Origin: Warburgia ugandensis
Taxonomy: Eukaryota; Streptophyta; Magnoliopsida; Canellales; Canellaceae
NCBI GenBank assembly: GCA_035236585.1
Contig: CP141128.1
Span: 37,244,684 to 37,308,683, forward strand
Length of the DNA stretch: 64,000 bases
Direction: 5' to 3'
In this document: piece by piece, positions 1 through 12,764 of the stretch
How positions within the stretch are numbered: position 1 is the first letter of the stretch
How the letters are laid out: every line of letters starts with the position of its first letter
Program-made: the position numbers and the translations under genes
Notes under the pieces: generated by a model
What the model was told of the DNA's origin: nothing
The model's database searches: none
The model's input: the letters and a program-made list of their open reading frames with translations, nothing else

Positions 1-1903
1 CCACGTTGACGCAGGTCGACGCCTGTTTGAAAAACCCTGGACTCGCCCGCTGAGGCGCGCACCGCAGATGCGCAGTGCACTAGCAAAGCGTCGTTTTTTT
101 GGTTGTTAAGGAAGCAGGGCACATGACGCAGATGCGCAGTGCCCTAGCATTCCGACTTTTTGTCTTTAAAGACTATGTACATACAACACTAAAACGCTTA
201 TAACTTGAGATCTAGAGCTCCGATTGAGGCGCCGCAAAAGGCGTTGTGTCCGTATTGATGACGCGGACACATTCAAAGCATAAAATCTCTAATCAAGGCC
301 CAATCAAAGGGGGACATGACCCATGGAATAGGATGGTGGCGTGTGGCCACTAGAACTTTGGAAAACTGAGGATACCAAGGTCCAATTAGGACCTTAGGAC
401 ACCCATAGGCATAGGGATGGACCCCTAATGCCTAAGTAATAAGACCCAACTGCTCTAAACTCATAAAAGATAGGTTAAACTAACCTTGAGTCCCCAAACC
501 ATGTTCAGGAGCGTACGAGGACAAAGGGGTTAACGCAACCTAGTCAGGTAGGTGCTCTATCACTATTAGATTCTTTTAAAAGATCTATTATTGTTTTGAG
601 AACATATGTTATGTATATGACTTGTTTAGCATGACTTGATTCAGCATGCATGTGATAAATGTTTTGTACATAGACATGTTTTGTAAATGATTGCATATAC
701 ATTATGCACATATATGTTTGGCAAACTATTGCATACATTGCACGATTTGTAAGCATTAAGCTCTTGCAAAGATTGCATGTCCTTGAGGGTTGCCAAAAGA
801 CGCTGGAGTGCCGAGGGCCAGGAAGTTGTGAGGCACCCAAAGAGGACTGGTTTTGAACAGAGGTTTTTGGCTTATTCGATCATACATGATTTGGGCTTGT
901 AAGCTCGTGGGTGATATGCCGAGGGGTGTGGGTTGGCCACCCAGCCTCTACCACTATTAGGTGGATGGGTACCACACCCAAAAAGGGCATGTCCCTGCTT
1001 CGACTGCATGTGGTACAGGGGGCTACCACTGGTGTCACGGCACTGGGTAGAAGTGTCATATGCCCCGTGGAGGTATATGATCCTGTCCCTAGGTACCTGG
1101 GGACCACACGGCGGTGAGGTCGTGGGCATAGTGGGACCCTATGGTTTCGTGGATTTATGTGCATTGCATATGGCATGATATACGGTTGGTCGACCATACC
1201 ATGATAGATATCCATGAGTTGGATTCCATGAAGCATCTGATGCATATCATGATGTTATGACATATTTTTATGATTATGATGTATGATACTTTCGACTTGG
1301 ATTATTATATTTCTTTAAGTCGTCAGTATTTTGGTTTGGCAGTGGCTTTTAATATCGATATTGAACGTGATTATTCATACAACATGCATATGTTTTTATG
1401 AGCACATGATTTTAAAGATCGCATGCATTATAAAACTAGTAGTGATAGACTCCTACTGAGTATATTATATACTCACCCAATCCTTAACATTTTTCAGACA
1501 TCACCAAGTACTCAAGGACAAGATACGTCCGTATATATCATGGTTCAGGACAGCTTCACTCACAAAAAGAGGACATCTATGTTAGTGCTATGAGCAAGTG
1601 AATCCAAAAGGAAATAAATACACATGTGAGTAAACTCTCAACCCTTTGGACATGTGTTTGTACTTAGTTACAGTTGGGCTGTGCATTGTGACTGGATAGA
1701 CCTGGGGAAAAAGCATTTGTGATTTCTAAAGCTGTTCAAAAATTACCTTAGTTATTGTGAAAACAAATGACACTCGGAGTTTTCAAAATGAATTCCAAAT
1801 AAAAGATTTTTCCGTTGCATTGCATTGTTTTTCAAATCGAGATCCCACCTTAGGAATTTAGATTTTTCATCAAAAAATGCATGAGAAAACCCGGGTCGCC
1901 ATA
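1..1903 (+). mobile_element. B-family LTR, 3' part (cut by window start)
   Basis: From about 500 to 1903 this matches the solo LTR at 10032-12759 in the same orientation. Shared stretches include the 'gtaggtgctct' region, the block around 910-1100, the 'gatagactcctactgagta' stretch near 1446 and the terminal 'gagaaaacccgggtc'. The right edge is placed at 1903 because the intact copy ends in ...gggtcatcaca and this one in ...gggtcgccata. No tRNA primer site follows, so it is a 3' LTR or a solo LTR. The first 500 bases are GC-rich and only loosely alignable. It carries no protein-coding capacity. The family assignment (Ty3-gypsy type) is inferred from the LTR ends and layout, not from protein sequence. 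Confidence 0.7.
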
Positions 1904-2995
1904 GTGTGTAAATGGTTTTAGAGAATTAACTTTCATAAAATGCTTCAACCCATGCATAATCTACAAAACTAATCATATATACTTCCATTAAGAGGTGAAA
2001 ATAGCAAGGGAACTCTACCTTTTTTCTTTTTTTCTTTATTTCAAAAGAATCAAGAAAAAATAAGAAAATTCAAAATCCCTATATGCATCTACACCCTCCA
2101 ACATGAATGAAACATTGTCCCTAATATTGGAAAACATAAGATCTATAGGATAATGGAAGGATGTAGAAGATGGAGATTTGAAAAATATTTGGGTTGCCTC
2201 CTAATAAGCGCTAAGTTTTACATCTTCAACCAGACATGGCCTAACCTAACTTTCCAAACCTAGATCTAATTGGGTCAACTTATTTGTCCTAATTTTAACC
2301 CTAAGATGAAATGGCAAGATTTCTCACACCATATTAGAATCTTGCAATAATCTATATGTTGCTTCCACCCTAAAATTTTTGGTGGTGGTTACATTAAAAC
2401 AACAAAGATCACCATGATTTTTAATTGTAGGGAATCATATTGATGATCCCTCATCTTCAAAATTTCATAGTAGTCAATATAAATCCTCCACCTCAAAAAT
2501 TGAGGTGATGGTAACATAATGACTTCGTGTACTACCATGCATTTTTTGGGACCATTTGGAGATGAATGGCCCTTTTCTTAATCAAATTGAGGGATAATAA
2601 TGATCATTATATTCAAGTTAACTTTTTCCTCCATTTCCTTAGCATTGTCATGAACTAGGGTAATAAGTGGACTCAGCCCTTCCTAAAAGGTTGTTCTTGT
2701 ATTACTAAAGGCGAGGACATAGTTTGGCTTAAACCATTATCCTCTTCTGATGTGTGCCCTAAAGTAGGTTGATGTATATCAATTGACTCTTTTTCTTCCT
2801 ATTTTATATGCAGAGGTAGGGCGTCAAATGGGCCTACATGACTATCTTGTGAATGTTCTAATAAAATATGTAGGTCCTAATTAGGTAGATCTTCTACATT
2901 GCAAGGCTCTGTTGGAATTTTAGGAATTGTGGGAGTTTCTACTCTTGTTTGCCATTGAGAAGTATCCATCAAAGGCATATTATCCAACAACTCAT

Positions 2996-3690
2996 TCATC
3001 TCCTTAATGGATGTGTCTTCATCAAAGTCATAAAAATGAGATGGAGGTTTTGGTTGGATGTTTCGAAAGCTTTATTTTCTTCATCAATGGAAGTGCCTTC
3101 ATCATAATCATAATAAGGATCAGGGCATGGCTTAAGTAGAAACAAGTTGGACATTTCGAAGGATGGTTTTGGGCTTTGTGGCTTAGAAGGATCATAAGAA
3201 ATTTCCATCTTATTATCAGTAATAAATGGCTCTTTAGTTTCCCTAATATGTTTCATTATCTCATCCATTTCAGTAATGTTTCTATCAATACTCTCCCATA
3301 TTGGTTTCATTTCTGCAATCCATTCCTACCCCTTGCATTCCATTTCCTCATGCATCTTTTCATGGGCAGCCATGGTTTGTTTTATTCTCTCAAAAAGTTG
3401 TTGCAAATCCTCTTTTAATGGTTGTTCTTCATACTATGGAGGAAACGACTCATAGGGTTCGTATTGTTGTGGCATGGGGGTATTGTAAAAGGGCTGAGCA
3501 AGTTGAACCCATGATGACTGATGCTGATATTCTTGATAATCATGCTAGTGTTGACCAGGGTGGGACCATTGTGGTTCTTCTTGATATTGGTAAGTATAGT
3601 TATTATGGTATTGAGGTTGTGGCATAGCTTGCTTCGATGCTATTATCTTAAGCAATTGACTTTGCATAATATCTAACCTATCCATCAATG
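2996..3690 (-). pseudogene. Gag-like protein relic of an LTR element
   Basis: On the minus strand the reading begins near 3690 with MDRLDIMQSQLLKIIASK, continues through a Tyr/Gln/Pro-rich stretch (YNTPMPQQYEPYESFPPQYEE-like) and a charged, probably coiled segment, and ends in an open stretch of 104 residues (3310-2996) containing KPIWESIDRNITEMDEIMKH. Stops interrupt it near 3540 and 3320. The composition resembles the N-terminal coiled and Gln/Tyr-rich parts of proteins encoded by non-autonomous Athila/Tat-type plant elements. No zinc knuckle or enzyme motif is visible. Assignment rests on position next to the primer site and general resemblance, so it is tentative. Confidence 0.4.
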
Positions 3691-4010
3691 CATCTAATAT
3701 ATGAAATCTATTCCCTTCTTAGTAGGCTCATGTTCTCAACTTTGTATACAAGGAAACAAATCATTATATACAATGTTGGTTTTTCTTTTTTTTCTTTTTT
3801 AAGAGGCAAATGCAACCTTACTTCTTAGAATAATGCACAAACAAAGGGCACAATTAAATATACCTTAGGCTAATAAGCAACAATATTTTGATTTTCTTGA
3901 ATTTGTGTGGGGACAATGCTTTTAGATTAGCCTAATCTAATGCTCATCCTCTCTTTCAAATTTGATTACTACTTACCAGTTAGGTTTTGCATAGGGTGGT
4001 TAATACAATT

Positions 4011-4340
4011 CTCATGTAAGGAGGCATTTAGACCTCAACAAATGTCAATAGAAAGCGTGAGAAAATCACTTGGAATTTAAGACACCCACTATAACTACAG
4101 TGCTCAAAAGCCACTAGAGTGATAATAGATTGCGTCTTAGTAAGAGGGTCCTACGAGCATATGATGGCCCTATAGGTCTCTTCTAATTGATTTTAGATTA
4201 ATTTAAAAGGTAGGATTGCGCACTTGTAGTGATTAACCTAGGTGGGCCAAGAAGTGGTGATGAAATCCACCCTTGATCTTGTGGGGGTTGGGTGCCCTTA
4301 CCAATTAATTTCCAGACTCCATGGCAGTTTGATCAACATA
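4011..4340. repeat. Dispersed module, also at 35712-36005
   Basis: The sequence 'ctcatgtaaggaggcattta' and its surroundings recur at 35712 in the same orientation. Similarity continues through the 'gagtga', 'ggttcctatgagcat' and 'tagcccttacca..attaa' stretches. A weaker third copy leads into 58500. Here it lies in the leader of the minus-strand element; at 35.7 kb it lies beside a different LTR. Confidence 0.6.
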
Positions 4341-4892
4341 TATATATCACCTTAAAGTAGTAAATATGCCCTAAGAATGTAATTAAAATAGTAAACTAAT
4401 GCGAAACCTTAAACATGCAACAATTATCAAATATGCTTTCTATTTGCAATTACACTACAAATGCAAGACTATTTTAAATGCAAACCCTAATGTAGAAAAT
4501 AAAAGGAGTGAGGGATACTTATAGTAGGGTTTCTAATGAAGATCAAGTGCAGGCCACCTTATCCAACACTTTCCCTATATTATTACAACCCATTTAAATT
4601 TAAATAATAAAGAAATTAAAATTTACAATGGACCTCACTATAAGTTTCACTCAATCCTAATTGGGCAAAGCAATAAAACTTAGTCTAAGATGATGAAGCT
4701 GTGGCCAACAGGATCGTCGCCGCTCCTTTGCCCATTTCCCTCACAAAGAAAATCAAAGAAATATGGTGAATATGAGGAAAATAGCAAATAAATGCAAAAA
4801 TATGCAAGCAAAAAAACCTAATCATATGCAGCATAAACTTAGACTACAGGAAAATAATCTAAAGTATGAAACACTACACAAATATTGCAACT

Positions 4893-4909
4893 CTCCAGCA
4901 ACGACACCA
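4893..4909 (-). other. Primer-binding site, tRNA-Asp type (degenerate)
   Basis: The minus strand reads TGGTGTCGTTGCTGGAG, a decayed form of TGGCGCCGTTGCCGGGG, the tRNA-Asp-complementary primer site known from Athila/Tat-type Ty3-gypsy elements. It lies six bases inside the LTR edge at 4916, which fits the usual CA-AGTTTT-TGGCGCC arrangement. It fixes the element's orientation as minus. Confidence 0.7.
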
Positions 4910-4915
4910 AAAACT

Positions 4916-7770
4916 TGCTATTGTTTTAGGTAAAACTCACAAGTGCACGAATCAATGTAGTATTCTCATGCAACTGAGGTCGATCCCACAAGGAGTGAAC
5001 TATTGTGATGCTAGTGGTTTCTACTTTAAACTATCTAACTTAGCCAAAATTCAAGTGATTTTCTTTTTTTACCTAAATTAAGAATGGAAATTAAAACATG
5101 AAATTATAAACTAAATAAAAATAAGAAATGGAAACTAAGCAAAAACAAGAAACATGCAAAATGAAAAACTTTCCTAAAACATGCACTTTATAAAATTAAA
5201 ACTTTCCTAAATTAAAAACTTCTAATTTTATGACTTTCATAACTAATAACTTTCCTAAAGTGAAACTTTCATAAAATACAATTTAGCAACTTTCCTAAAC
5301 TAACATGCATTTAACTAAAGGAAAAAAATGCAAAACAGGCATGAATTAATCTAGGAAATATAAACTAAGGAAATTATTAAAATGGAAACTTTCCCAAATT
5401 AACACTTTCTTAAACTAGAATTAGAAACTTTATAAAGTTAGAAATTTCTAAAACCAATTTAGGAAATTTTATAACACTAAAATAACATGCCAAAAAATAA
5501 ATAAATAATGAGATCTAACTAACTTTAATAAGAAATTAGAAACATGCATGTGAATGAAAACTACAATTAAAGAGATTTTCACTTCTTAAATCCTAAAACT
5601 TCCTAAAAATGGAACTTTCTAAAATTCAAAAAGGAAATTTTCTAAACCTAAAATAAGATGCAAAAAATGAATTTACTACTGCTAAAACTAAATTAAGTAA
5701 CTAAATTAGCCAAGAATTTGAAGGAATGGGATTTGGACCATTGCACATGGTTTATGGACTTTGTGCATGATTCTGATGTCCTAAAGATGGTAAAATTTAA
5801 TGCACTTGTAATGAGTTACTATGCAAAATAATTATGTGATCCTATAAAAAGCATGAAAATCTAAATGGGTATCTAAGGATTTAAGAAAATAGCATGTTTT
5901 GGTGTCTGGAATTAAAGCACAAAGTTAAGGAAAAACCAATTTTCAGATTTTGATACTTAAAAACAGTCAATAAATCTTGCATTAGAAAGCTATTGAAACC
6001 ATAAATTTTATGGAAGAAAAAAACTCATATCTTAAGTACATTGATGAAATAAACAATCCATAATAAGAATTCCCAAAGAACATTATTCAATGATATCAAT
6101 TTAGATCAAATTTATGAGAATAAAACTATCCAAAATTTATGGAATTTGCACACTTTTCTAAAGCCTAAAATCCTATCTAAACAATAAGAAAATTTCAATA
6201 TAATTATCAAACTATAAAGAATAATAACATGCAAAGAAAACCTAGAAAGGAATTTGAGAAAAACAAAGGCTAGGTGGGTGAACTAACTAAAGGAAAATAG
6301 CCTAAAATGAAGAGAAAAAGAGGGTAGAAAACATGGAATTCAAGTGGGGAAATCAAGGATTTAAACTAGCTCTTCTCTTAGTTGTCACTACCCGAGAATA
6401 ATTAAATTGAATCTTGATGGAATAACAAAGAAAAACTTATGAAATGGAGTGGGAAGAAAGAGATTAAGGGATGGAATGTAGCATGAATTCTATGGAGCAA
6501 AACAATGAAAACTTAATGCAATGGAACTAAAGTAAAATATCTAAGTTACTAACCTGAATTGGAGAGCAAATAAGTAAGAGAGTAACAAGAAGACTAAAAG
6601 AAGAAAAGCACCAACAATATTCTAAAGTCTAGCAGCAAATAAAACCAAAGGAAAGCTTAATTTTAAGGTGTGTCACCCACCTCTACTTAGAAAAATTGTA
6701 TGGACTCCGGGGCTATATGTAGATGAGTGGTTTCCTAACTTAGGAAGGGGAGAAAACATAAGAAAAGTGTCCTTAGGGATAAGGTATTGAATGAGGAAGG
6801 TTAGGTGAAAGATAAATTAGTAAGATGATATCATAAACATGACACAAGAGAGTGATAAGGAGTATGGTCTGGCTGGTTTGTAATTTTGAAAAGGATATAG
6901 GTGTCTTTTCTTTTAGAAGGAAAGTGGGGTGACATGGGGAAAATTGATTGGCTAAGTGATTTTCTAGGAAGTGGGGATTGGTTGGATGGTTAGGAAGGGA
7001 GTTTAGGAAGGTAGGTGTGTTATGGAATGGTAGGACTCTTGAATAGAAAGTCAAACTCGTGGTGGTCTTTGGTGATGAGGTGAAAAGTGATATAAGGTGG
7101 AAAAGAAAAGGGAAAAAATCAAAATTTGAAGGCTCTCATCTTATTGATCCATATTCCAACTTATCCTAATAAGATTTCCCTCAATTATATTCAAAATATC
7201 CCTTAAAACGTCATGATTAATTGTCTTGAATCTCCTCCAATCCTAGCCTTCCATTTAGCTTAGCTTGATGGCTTAAATGGCTTACTTTTAAAGCTTCATT
7301 GGCTAAGCTTTATGGTTGGATTAGGAGGCTTCCTTGGCTTGTTTTCTTGAATTCAACCATTGGCTTGAATGGCTTGTATGATTTGGCTTGAATTCATTAG
7401 CTTACCACCTTCTTTCCTGGCTTATATGGCTAAAGTGGCTTCCATGCAAAGGTGGTGGAAATACATGGCTTACTTCATGGGCTCGCTTTGGCCATTCTTT
7501 GCTACTTTAATCTCATCCATTTCTGCTCCATAAGATGACCTTGGCCTTTGGCTTACATTGAAGTGAGAAATTTGAGGTTTTGACTCAATCTTTTGAATGT
7601 GATCTTCAATTTCATCCTGATTGATCTCGGCTGCTAGATCAACATCTTACTTCCTACAAAAAGTAAAAAATTCTAATTAATTCCTAGAAAAATTGGTTAA
7701 ATACACACTTACCTTAGATTAGGGTCTGGACCTACAAAATAACAAACTTTTGCTTCAGTAGGTCAAAAAT
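4916..7770 (-). mobile_element. Long LTR of the minus-strand element
   Basis: The left edge, TGCTATTG at 4916, follows the primer site. Next comes 'acaagtgcacgaatc', a string common at the 3' ends of plant Ty3-gypsy LTRs and repeated in similar form at 53261. On the minus strand a TATA-like CTACATATAGCCCCGG lies near 6715, so the promoter side (U3) is to the right. From about 5160 to 5660 'aactttcctaaa' recurs in many exact and diverged copies, and from 7257 to 7560 the word 'ggctt' recurs about fourteen times. The right edge is not resolved and 7770 is an estimate. No coding sequence was recognised. Confidence 0.5.
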
Positions 7771-8494
<724 letters not shown>

Positions 8495-8501
8495 GACTAC
8501 T

Positions 8502-9820
8502 TGTGGCAACCCAAGTTTACTAAAATGACTTTTAAAATAAAATTTTCAAAAAATGATTTTTCTAGAATTTAAAAAAATGTTTTGAAATGTGTACTATATA
8601 TTACTATTTAAAAAATACTCTTCCATCCTAATGGCACTTTTTAAAACTTCACATATATAAATAAGTATATCATGGAATCATATGGAACTACTAGTCACAA
8701 CCAAAACAATTAAAACAAACCATAATCTACATAATAAGTATTTCCTATTTTATTACATAAGAGTTAATAAATGTTTAAATGACAACTAAAATGAATACTA
8801 AAAACTACTTACTCTTCATCACCCTTTTTTGATCAACTACTCTTAGTCCTTCTCAGTAAGCACTAGCTATTACCCATAAGTTTCACCTGAACCAGTCGAT
8901 GGGGGTGAATATGACCACTTAGTAGGAAAATGCTTAAACTAGTTGTTTGAAAACTACGAAAATCACATATGCATAAGGTAAGCAATGCAATCAATAAATA
9001 CTCGATATCAAAATCTCATAGTTTTCAAATCATTTTGAAAATCCTATAAACTATAGATGTGCAAAACATTTAAAATTCTGTTGTATCATATCATATCTTG
9101 TCATATCATTAAGTGGCAGCATCCTACCACATGCCTAAATATGTGGTGATCAATATCCTTGAGGATGGCCAACATGTCAATTCATGTCCCATAGTACATG
9201 GTATATTTTGCATGTACATAACTAAATCCTACTGCGGTTAGCCACAGATACCTCGCAAGCTACATGAGCCCTCATGGGGGTATTGGATCTATTCGAGAGT
9301 AGTTTCCCCATTATGCATATTCCTATCTATGGGCCTCTTAGGGCAAGTATCTATTTCAAAATCCAATGGCCAACTGATCATCCTAGCATAACAACTAGAG
9401 GGATCTTACAAATCACCCAATTTAGGTTCAACTATCATGAGTAGCCCCCCCCCCCCCCCCATTTTTTTTCATACTTATAGGCATTAAGTATCGCTGTCAT
9501 GTAAGCTAAAAAAACAACTCACTATTATGTCTATGTTGTAATGCAAAAGCATTTAAATACATTTCTTATACACACACATAAAATTTTACACTATAAATAT
9601 GTGCTTATTTAATCATTTTGCATATGTAGGAAATATCATTTTCAATTTCATATTACTCATGAAAATTCATATGGAATAATGGGTTTGCAGCCACTCTCAT
9701 CATGCAAAATCATTTACCAAATTATAATTTTACCTGTGTAGTATTTATGACACATTTCAAATAGAATGATCATCAAATAACATATTTCAGTCTTAGTACA
9801 TGTACATGTATATCCATGCA
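8502..9820 (-). mobile_element. Solo LTR inserted 7 bp inside the CACTA-1 terminus
   Basis: It begins TGTGGCAACCC and ends ...ATATCCATGCA. It is flanked by CTACT at 8497-8501 and 9821-9825, a perfect 5-bp target duplication, and excising it restores the CACTA terminus. The start resembles the 3'-terminal TGTGACACCC complement of the LTR at 21781. The 'gggggtgaatatgaccacttagtagg' area near 8899 is the reverse complement of the 'cctactgagta...actcaccc' area in the B-family LTR, so the orientation is minus. It contains a 16-base C run at 9445-9460. No internal region or primer site is present, so it is a solo LTR. At 1.3 kb it is shorter than the other LTRs here. Confidence 0.72.
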
Positions 9821-9825
9821 CTACT

Positions 9826-10031
9826 ATACATGAGGCTTTTAAAGTTGGCATAAAGAAGTCATTATATTGACTACCAATTTCGTAAATATTTTACAAGTTG
9901 GTTAAAAATATAGACATAAGAAGTTATTTAACTAAAAACAACTTTAAAAGTTTGGTATGAAGAGAAACTTTTTTTAGCAAAAAAGGACCTTTAAAGTTAA
10001 CTTAAAAAGTTATTGAATTTTGAAGTCGTTT
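9826..10031. repeat. CACTA-1 left subterminal repeat array, part 1
   Basis: Diverged words such as 'cttttaaagttgg', 'aactttaaaag' and 'tttgaagtcgttt' occur in both orientations. They continue after the nested LTR at 12765-13050 and reappear at the right end (27380-27600). In En/Spm-type elements subterminal repeats are the binding sites for the element's DNA-binding protein; that role here is inferred from position. Confidence 0.65.
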
Positions 10032-12759
10032 TGTAGTGCCCAAGCAATTTACACTATTGGACATTCTATAGGAAATAAATTGAGTTACATGTTTCACTTT
10101 ATTTAAAATAGTAAATGAATAAATTTGTTAGGAAACTTGGTACCATTAGATTCTACTTGAAAAATGGAATCCAACGCCTCAAAAATCAACCAAAACAGAG
10201 TTTGTATGAAGAAGTTACAGCCGTTTAAAGATAGGGGTATTTTTGGAATTTAAACAGAAAACATTTAAAACAAAAAGGACGAAAAACGCAGGGGGGCCGT
10301 TTTGATATCGACACCCCCTATCATCGTCAACCTCTAGACCCCTCCAGAAACCCTCGATCCTGATTTTTCTGGAGGGATCTGCCACCGTCAAGGGCGGCAC
10401 CGCCATTGGCAGCACTGCCATAAGCAGGGCTATAAAAACCCCATCTCCCCTCTCCAAAAAATCACGTTTTCTGGCGTTTTCCAGTCATTTGAGACTGTGG
10501 TTTCCAGAAAAAATCAGAAACCTGTCTCTCTGTGTTTTTTGGCAACGGCCAGGCCCAAGTCAGGCCGGCCATTGCCATTCTGCCCATTTCCGCTCTCTTC
10601 CCTTTTACAATCTTGCTCGACGTTGGGGTTTTTCCCTCCTGGATTCTGGACAACACCAAATTCTGGTGAGCAGGCACACCCATTGGCAAGAAGAGTGTCC
10701 TTAGGCTACAGGTAAGACCCTCCTTACCTTGTCTCTCCGTTTCACCTTCCCCAGGCCCAGGATCCATGCCGGATCTAGCCGTTTTCCAGCCAGAATTCCA
10801 GGCCGGAAAACACTCCAAGCCGGCTTGGGCCAGCCTTGCATGAACCAGGCGTCCCAAGGATGCCAAGCACCACATGCACCTAGGACTGGGTCCCTGGGAC
10901 GGGTTCCAGGTGTACGACAGTGCGTACATTGTCCCAGGTGCGGCCTTCAGGTGCGCGCGAAACATGGGGCACGGGTCTTGGCTCGACCAGGGTGCACGGG
11001 GTGCCCTGGGAGCTGAGACGCGCCATGCTATAAGGTGCGTCTGTGCGATGATGTGCGTCATAGCGCGTCACTTGAGCATGCATTTGCGCGTGCGAAACGC
11101 GGTCCCTGGCACGGCCTTTGGGTCGCATGCACGTAAGGCGGTCACAGTTCAACCAGGATACACGGGTGTCCTGGGAACTGGGGCACGTGGGCTTAATGAG
11201 ACTTTAAAGTTAGGATTAGAGGATAAATTATAGATTTTAACTATGGGAAAGTAGATCCACACCATAGGATCTAGCCTGACGAATGAATTAGGCAAGGACC
11301 ATGGACCTAATAGGCAGATCTAGTGATCTAATGTCTAAATAGAATGAAATTAATAAAGACTCCTTGTATCCATTCATACCCAGGAGTTTATAAATGAGAC
11401 CCAGGGACGGGTTAAAGTGATAGAGGACGCGACTCCAAGAAACTTTGAGGTAGGTGCTCTATTGCTACTAGACTTTTTAAAAGAGCCATGATTGTTTTGA
11501 GTATATGACTTGTTTAGCATGACTTAATTCAGCATACATATGATAAATGCTTTATGCATAGATATGTTTTGAAAATAATTGCATATACATTATGCATAGA
11601 TATGTTTTGCAAATAATTGCATACATTGTATGATTTGTGAGCATTGAATTTTTGAAAGATTGCATGTCCTTGAGGGTTACCAAAAGACGCTGGAGTGCCC
11701 AAAAGATGCTAGGTAGGCAGTTGTGAGGGCCAGGCAGTTGTGAGGGACCCAAAGAGGACAGGTTTTGAAAAAGAGATTTTCGCTTATTTGATCTGATATG
11801 ATTTGGGCTGATAAGCTCGTGGACGCTATGCCGAGAGGTTTGCGTTGGCCTCCAGCCTCTACCACTATTAGGTGGATGGGTACCATGTTCAAAAAGGGCA
11901 ACGTCCCTACCTTGATTGCATGTGGTACAGGGCGCTACCACTGGTGTCACGGCACTGGGTCGACGTGTCATATGCCCTGTGGAGGCTATGACTGAGTGTC
12001 CTCAGGTACCCGGGGACCACATGGCGGCGAGGTCGTGGGCATAGTTGGACCCTATGGTTTGAGGATTTATTTGCATTGCATATGGCATGACATGAGGTTG
12101 GTCGACCATACCAGATATCCATGAGTTGGATTCAGTTGAGCATCTTATGCAGATCATTATGATTATGATATATGATACTTTTGACTTGGATTATGCTATT
12201 CTTTAAGTCGTCAATATTTCAATTCGACTGTTGTTTTTAATATCGATATTGAACGAGATTGTTCGAACATGCACACATTTTTAAGAGCATATGATTTTAA
12301 ACATAGCATGCATTGCAAAACTAGTAGTGATAGACTCCTACTGAGTATAGTATATACTCACCCTATCCTTAACATTTTTCAGGATAGTTCCACTTACAAA
12401 TAGAAGACGCCTCAGGAGATATTAGTGCCACGAGCAAGTGAATAAACAAAGGAGACAACTATACAAGTGAGTAAACTCTCTACCCTTTGGACATGTGTTT
12501 GTATTTATTTACAGTTGGGCTTTGTGCTGTGACTAGATAGACCTGGGGAAAAACATTTATGATTTCTAAAGTTTTTCAAAAACTACTTTGGCTGTTGTGA
12601 AAGCAAATGACACTCGGGGTTTTCAAAATAAGTTTAAAACAAAAGATTTTCCTTTGCATTGCATGGTTTTTTATAAATTGGTTTTCAAATAGGGATGCAT
12701 CTTGGCTTAGGAATTAGATATTGCATTTAAAAATGCATGAGAAAACCCGGGTCATCACA
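10032..12759 (+). mobile_element. B-family solo LTR in CACTA-1
   Basis: It begins TGTAGTGCCC, ends ...CCCGGGTCATCACA, and is flanked by CGTTT at 10027-10031 and 12760-12764. Joining the flanks gives a continuous subterminal repeat word (gaagtcgtttagacc). A TATA box at 10431-10438 followed by GC-rich sequence gives plus orientation: U3 of about 400 bp, then transcribed R/U5. The GC-rich part (10490-11180) yields several long but meaningless open frames on both strands. No primer site or coding internal region follows, so it is a solo LTR left by recombination. The part from about 11440 onward has a second copy at 541-1903. Confidence 0.87.
10431..10438 (+). promoter_or_regulatory. LTR TATA box
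   Basis: TATAAAAA within 'gggctataaaaacccc', 399 bp from the LTR start. This is the usual core-promoter position in a plant LTR and it decides the orientation. The sequence changes abruptly to GC-rich downstream. Confidence 0.7.
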
Positions 12760-12764
12760 CGTTT

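Larger units (their letters stand above)
1904..4915 (-). mobile_element. Internal region of a minus-strand LTR element, pol missing
   Basis: This lies left of a primer-binding site at 4893-4909 and an LTR starting at 4916, so on the minus strand it is the leader plus gag region. It holds one gag-like relic (2996-3690) and a motif near 2195 reading 'ttgggttgcctcctaataag', whose reverse complement resembles the 'GGAGGCAACCCA' stretch I associate with Athila/Tat-type elements. No protease, reverse transcriptase, RNase H or integrase was recognised. At about 3 kb the element is either a non-autonomous gag-only/LARD-like derivative or a truncated one. Its 3' LTR is not visible: a B-family LTR ends at 1903 instead. 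Confidence 0.55.

Noticed and set aside
10462..11061. 199-residue open frame on the minus strand and overlapping plus-strand frames
   Set aside because: They lie in the GC-rich transcribed part of the B-family LTR, overlap on several frames, have no recognisable domain, and fall inside a solo LTR with exact target duplications.
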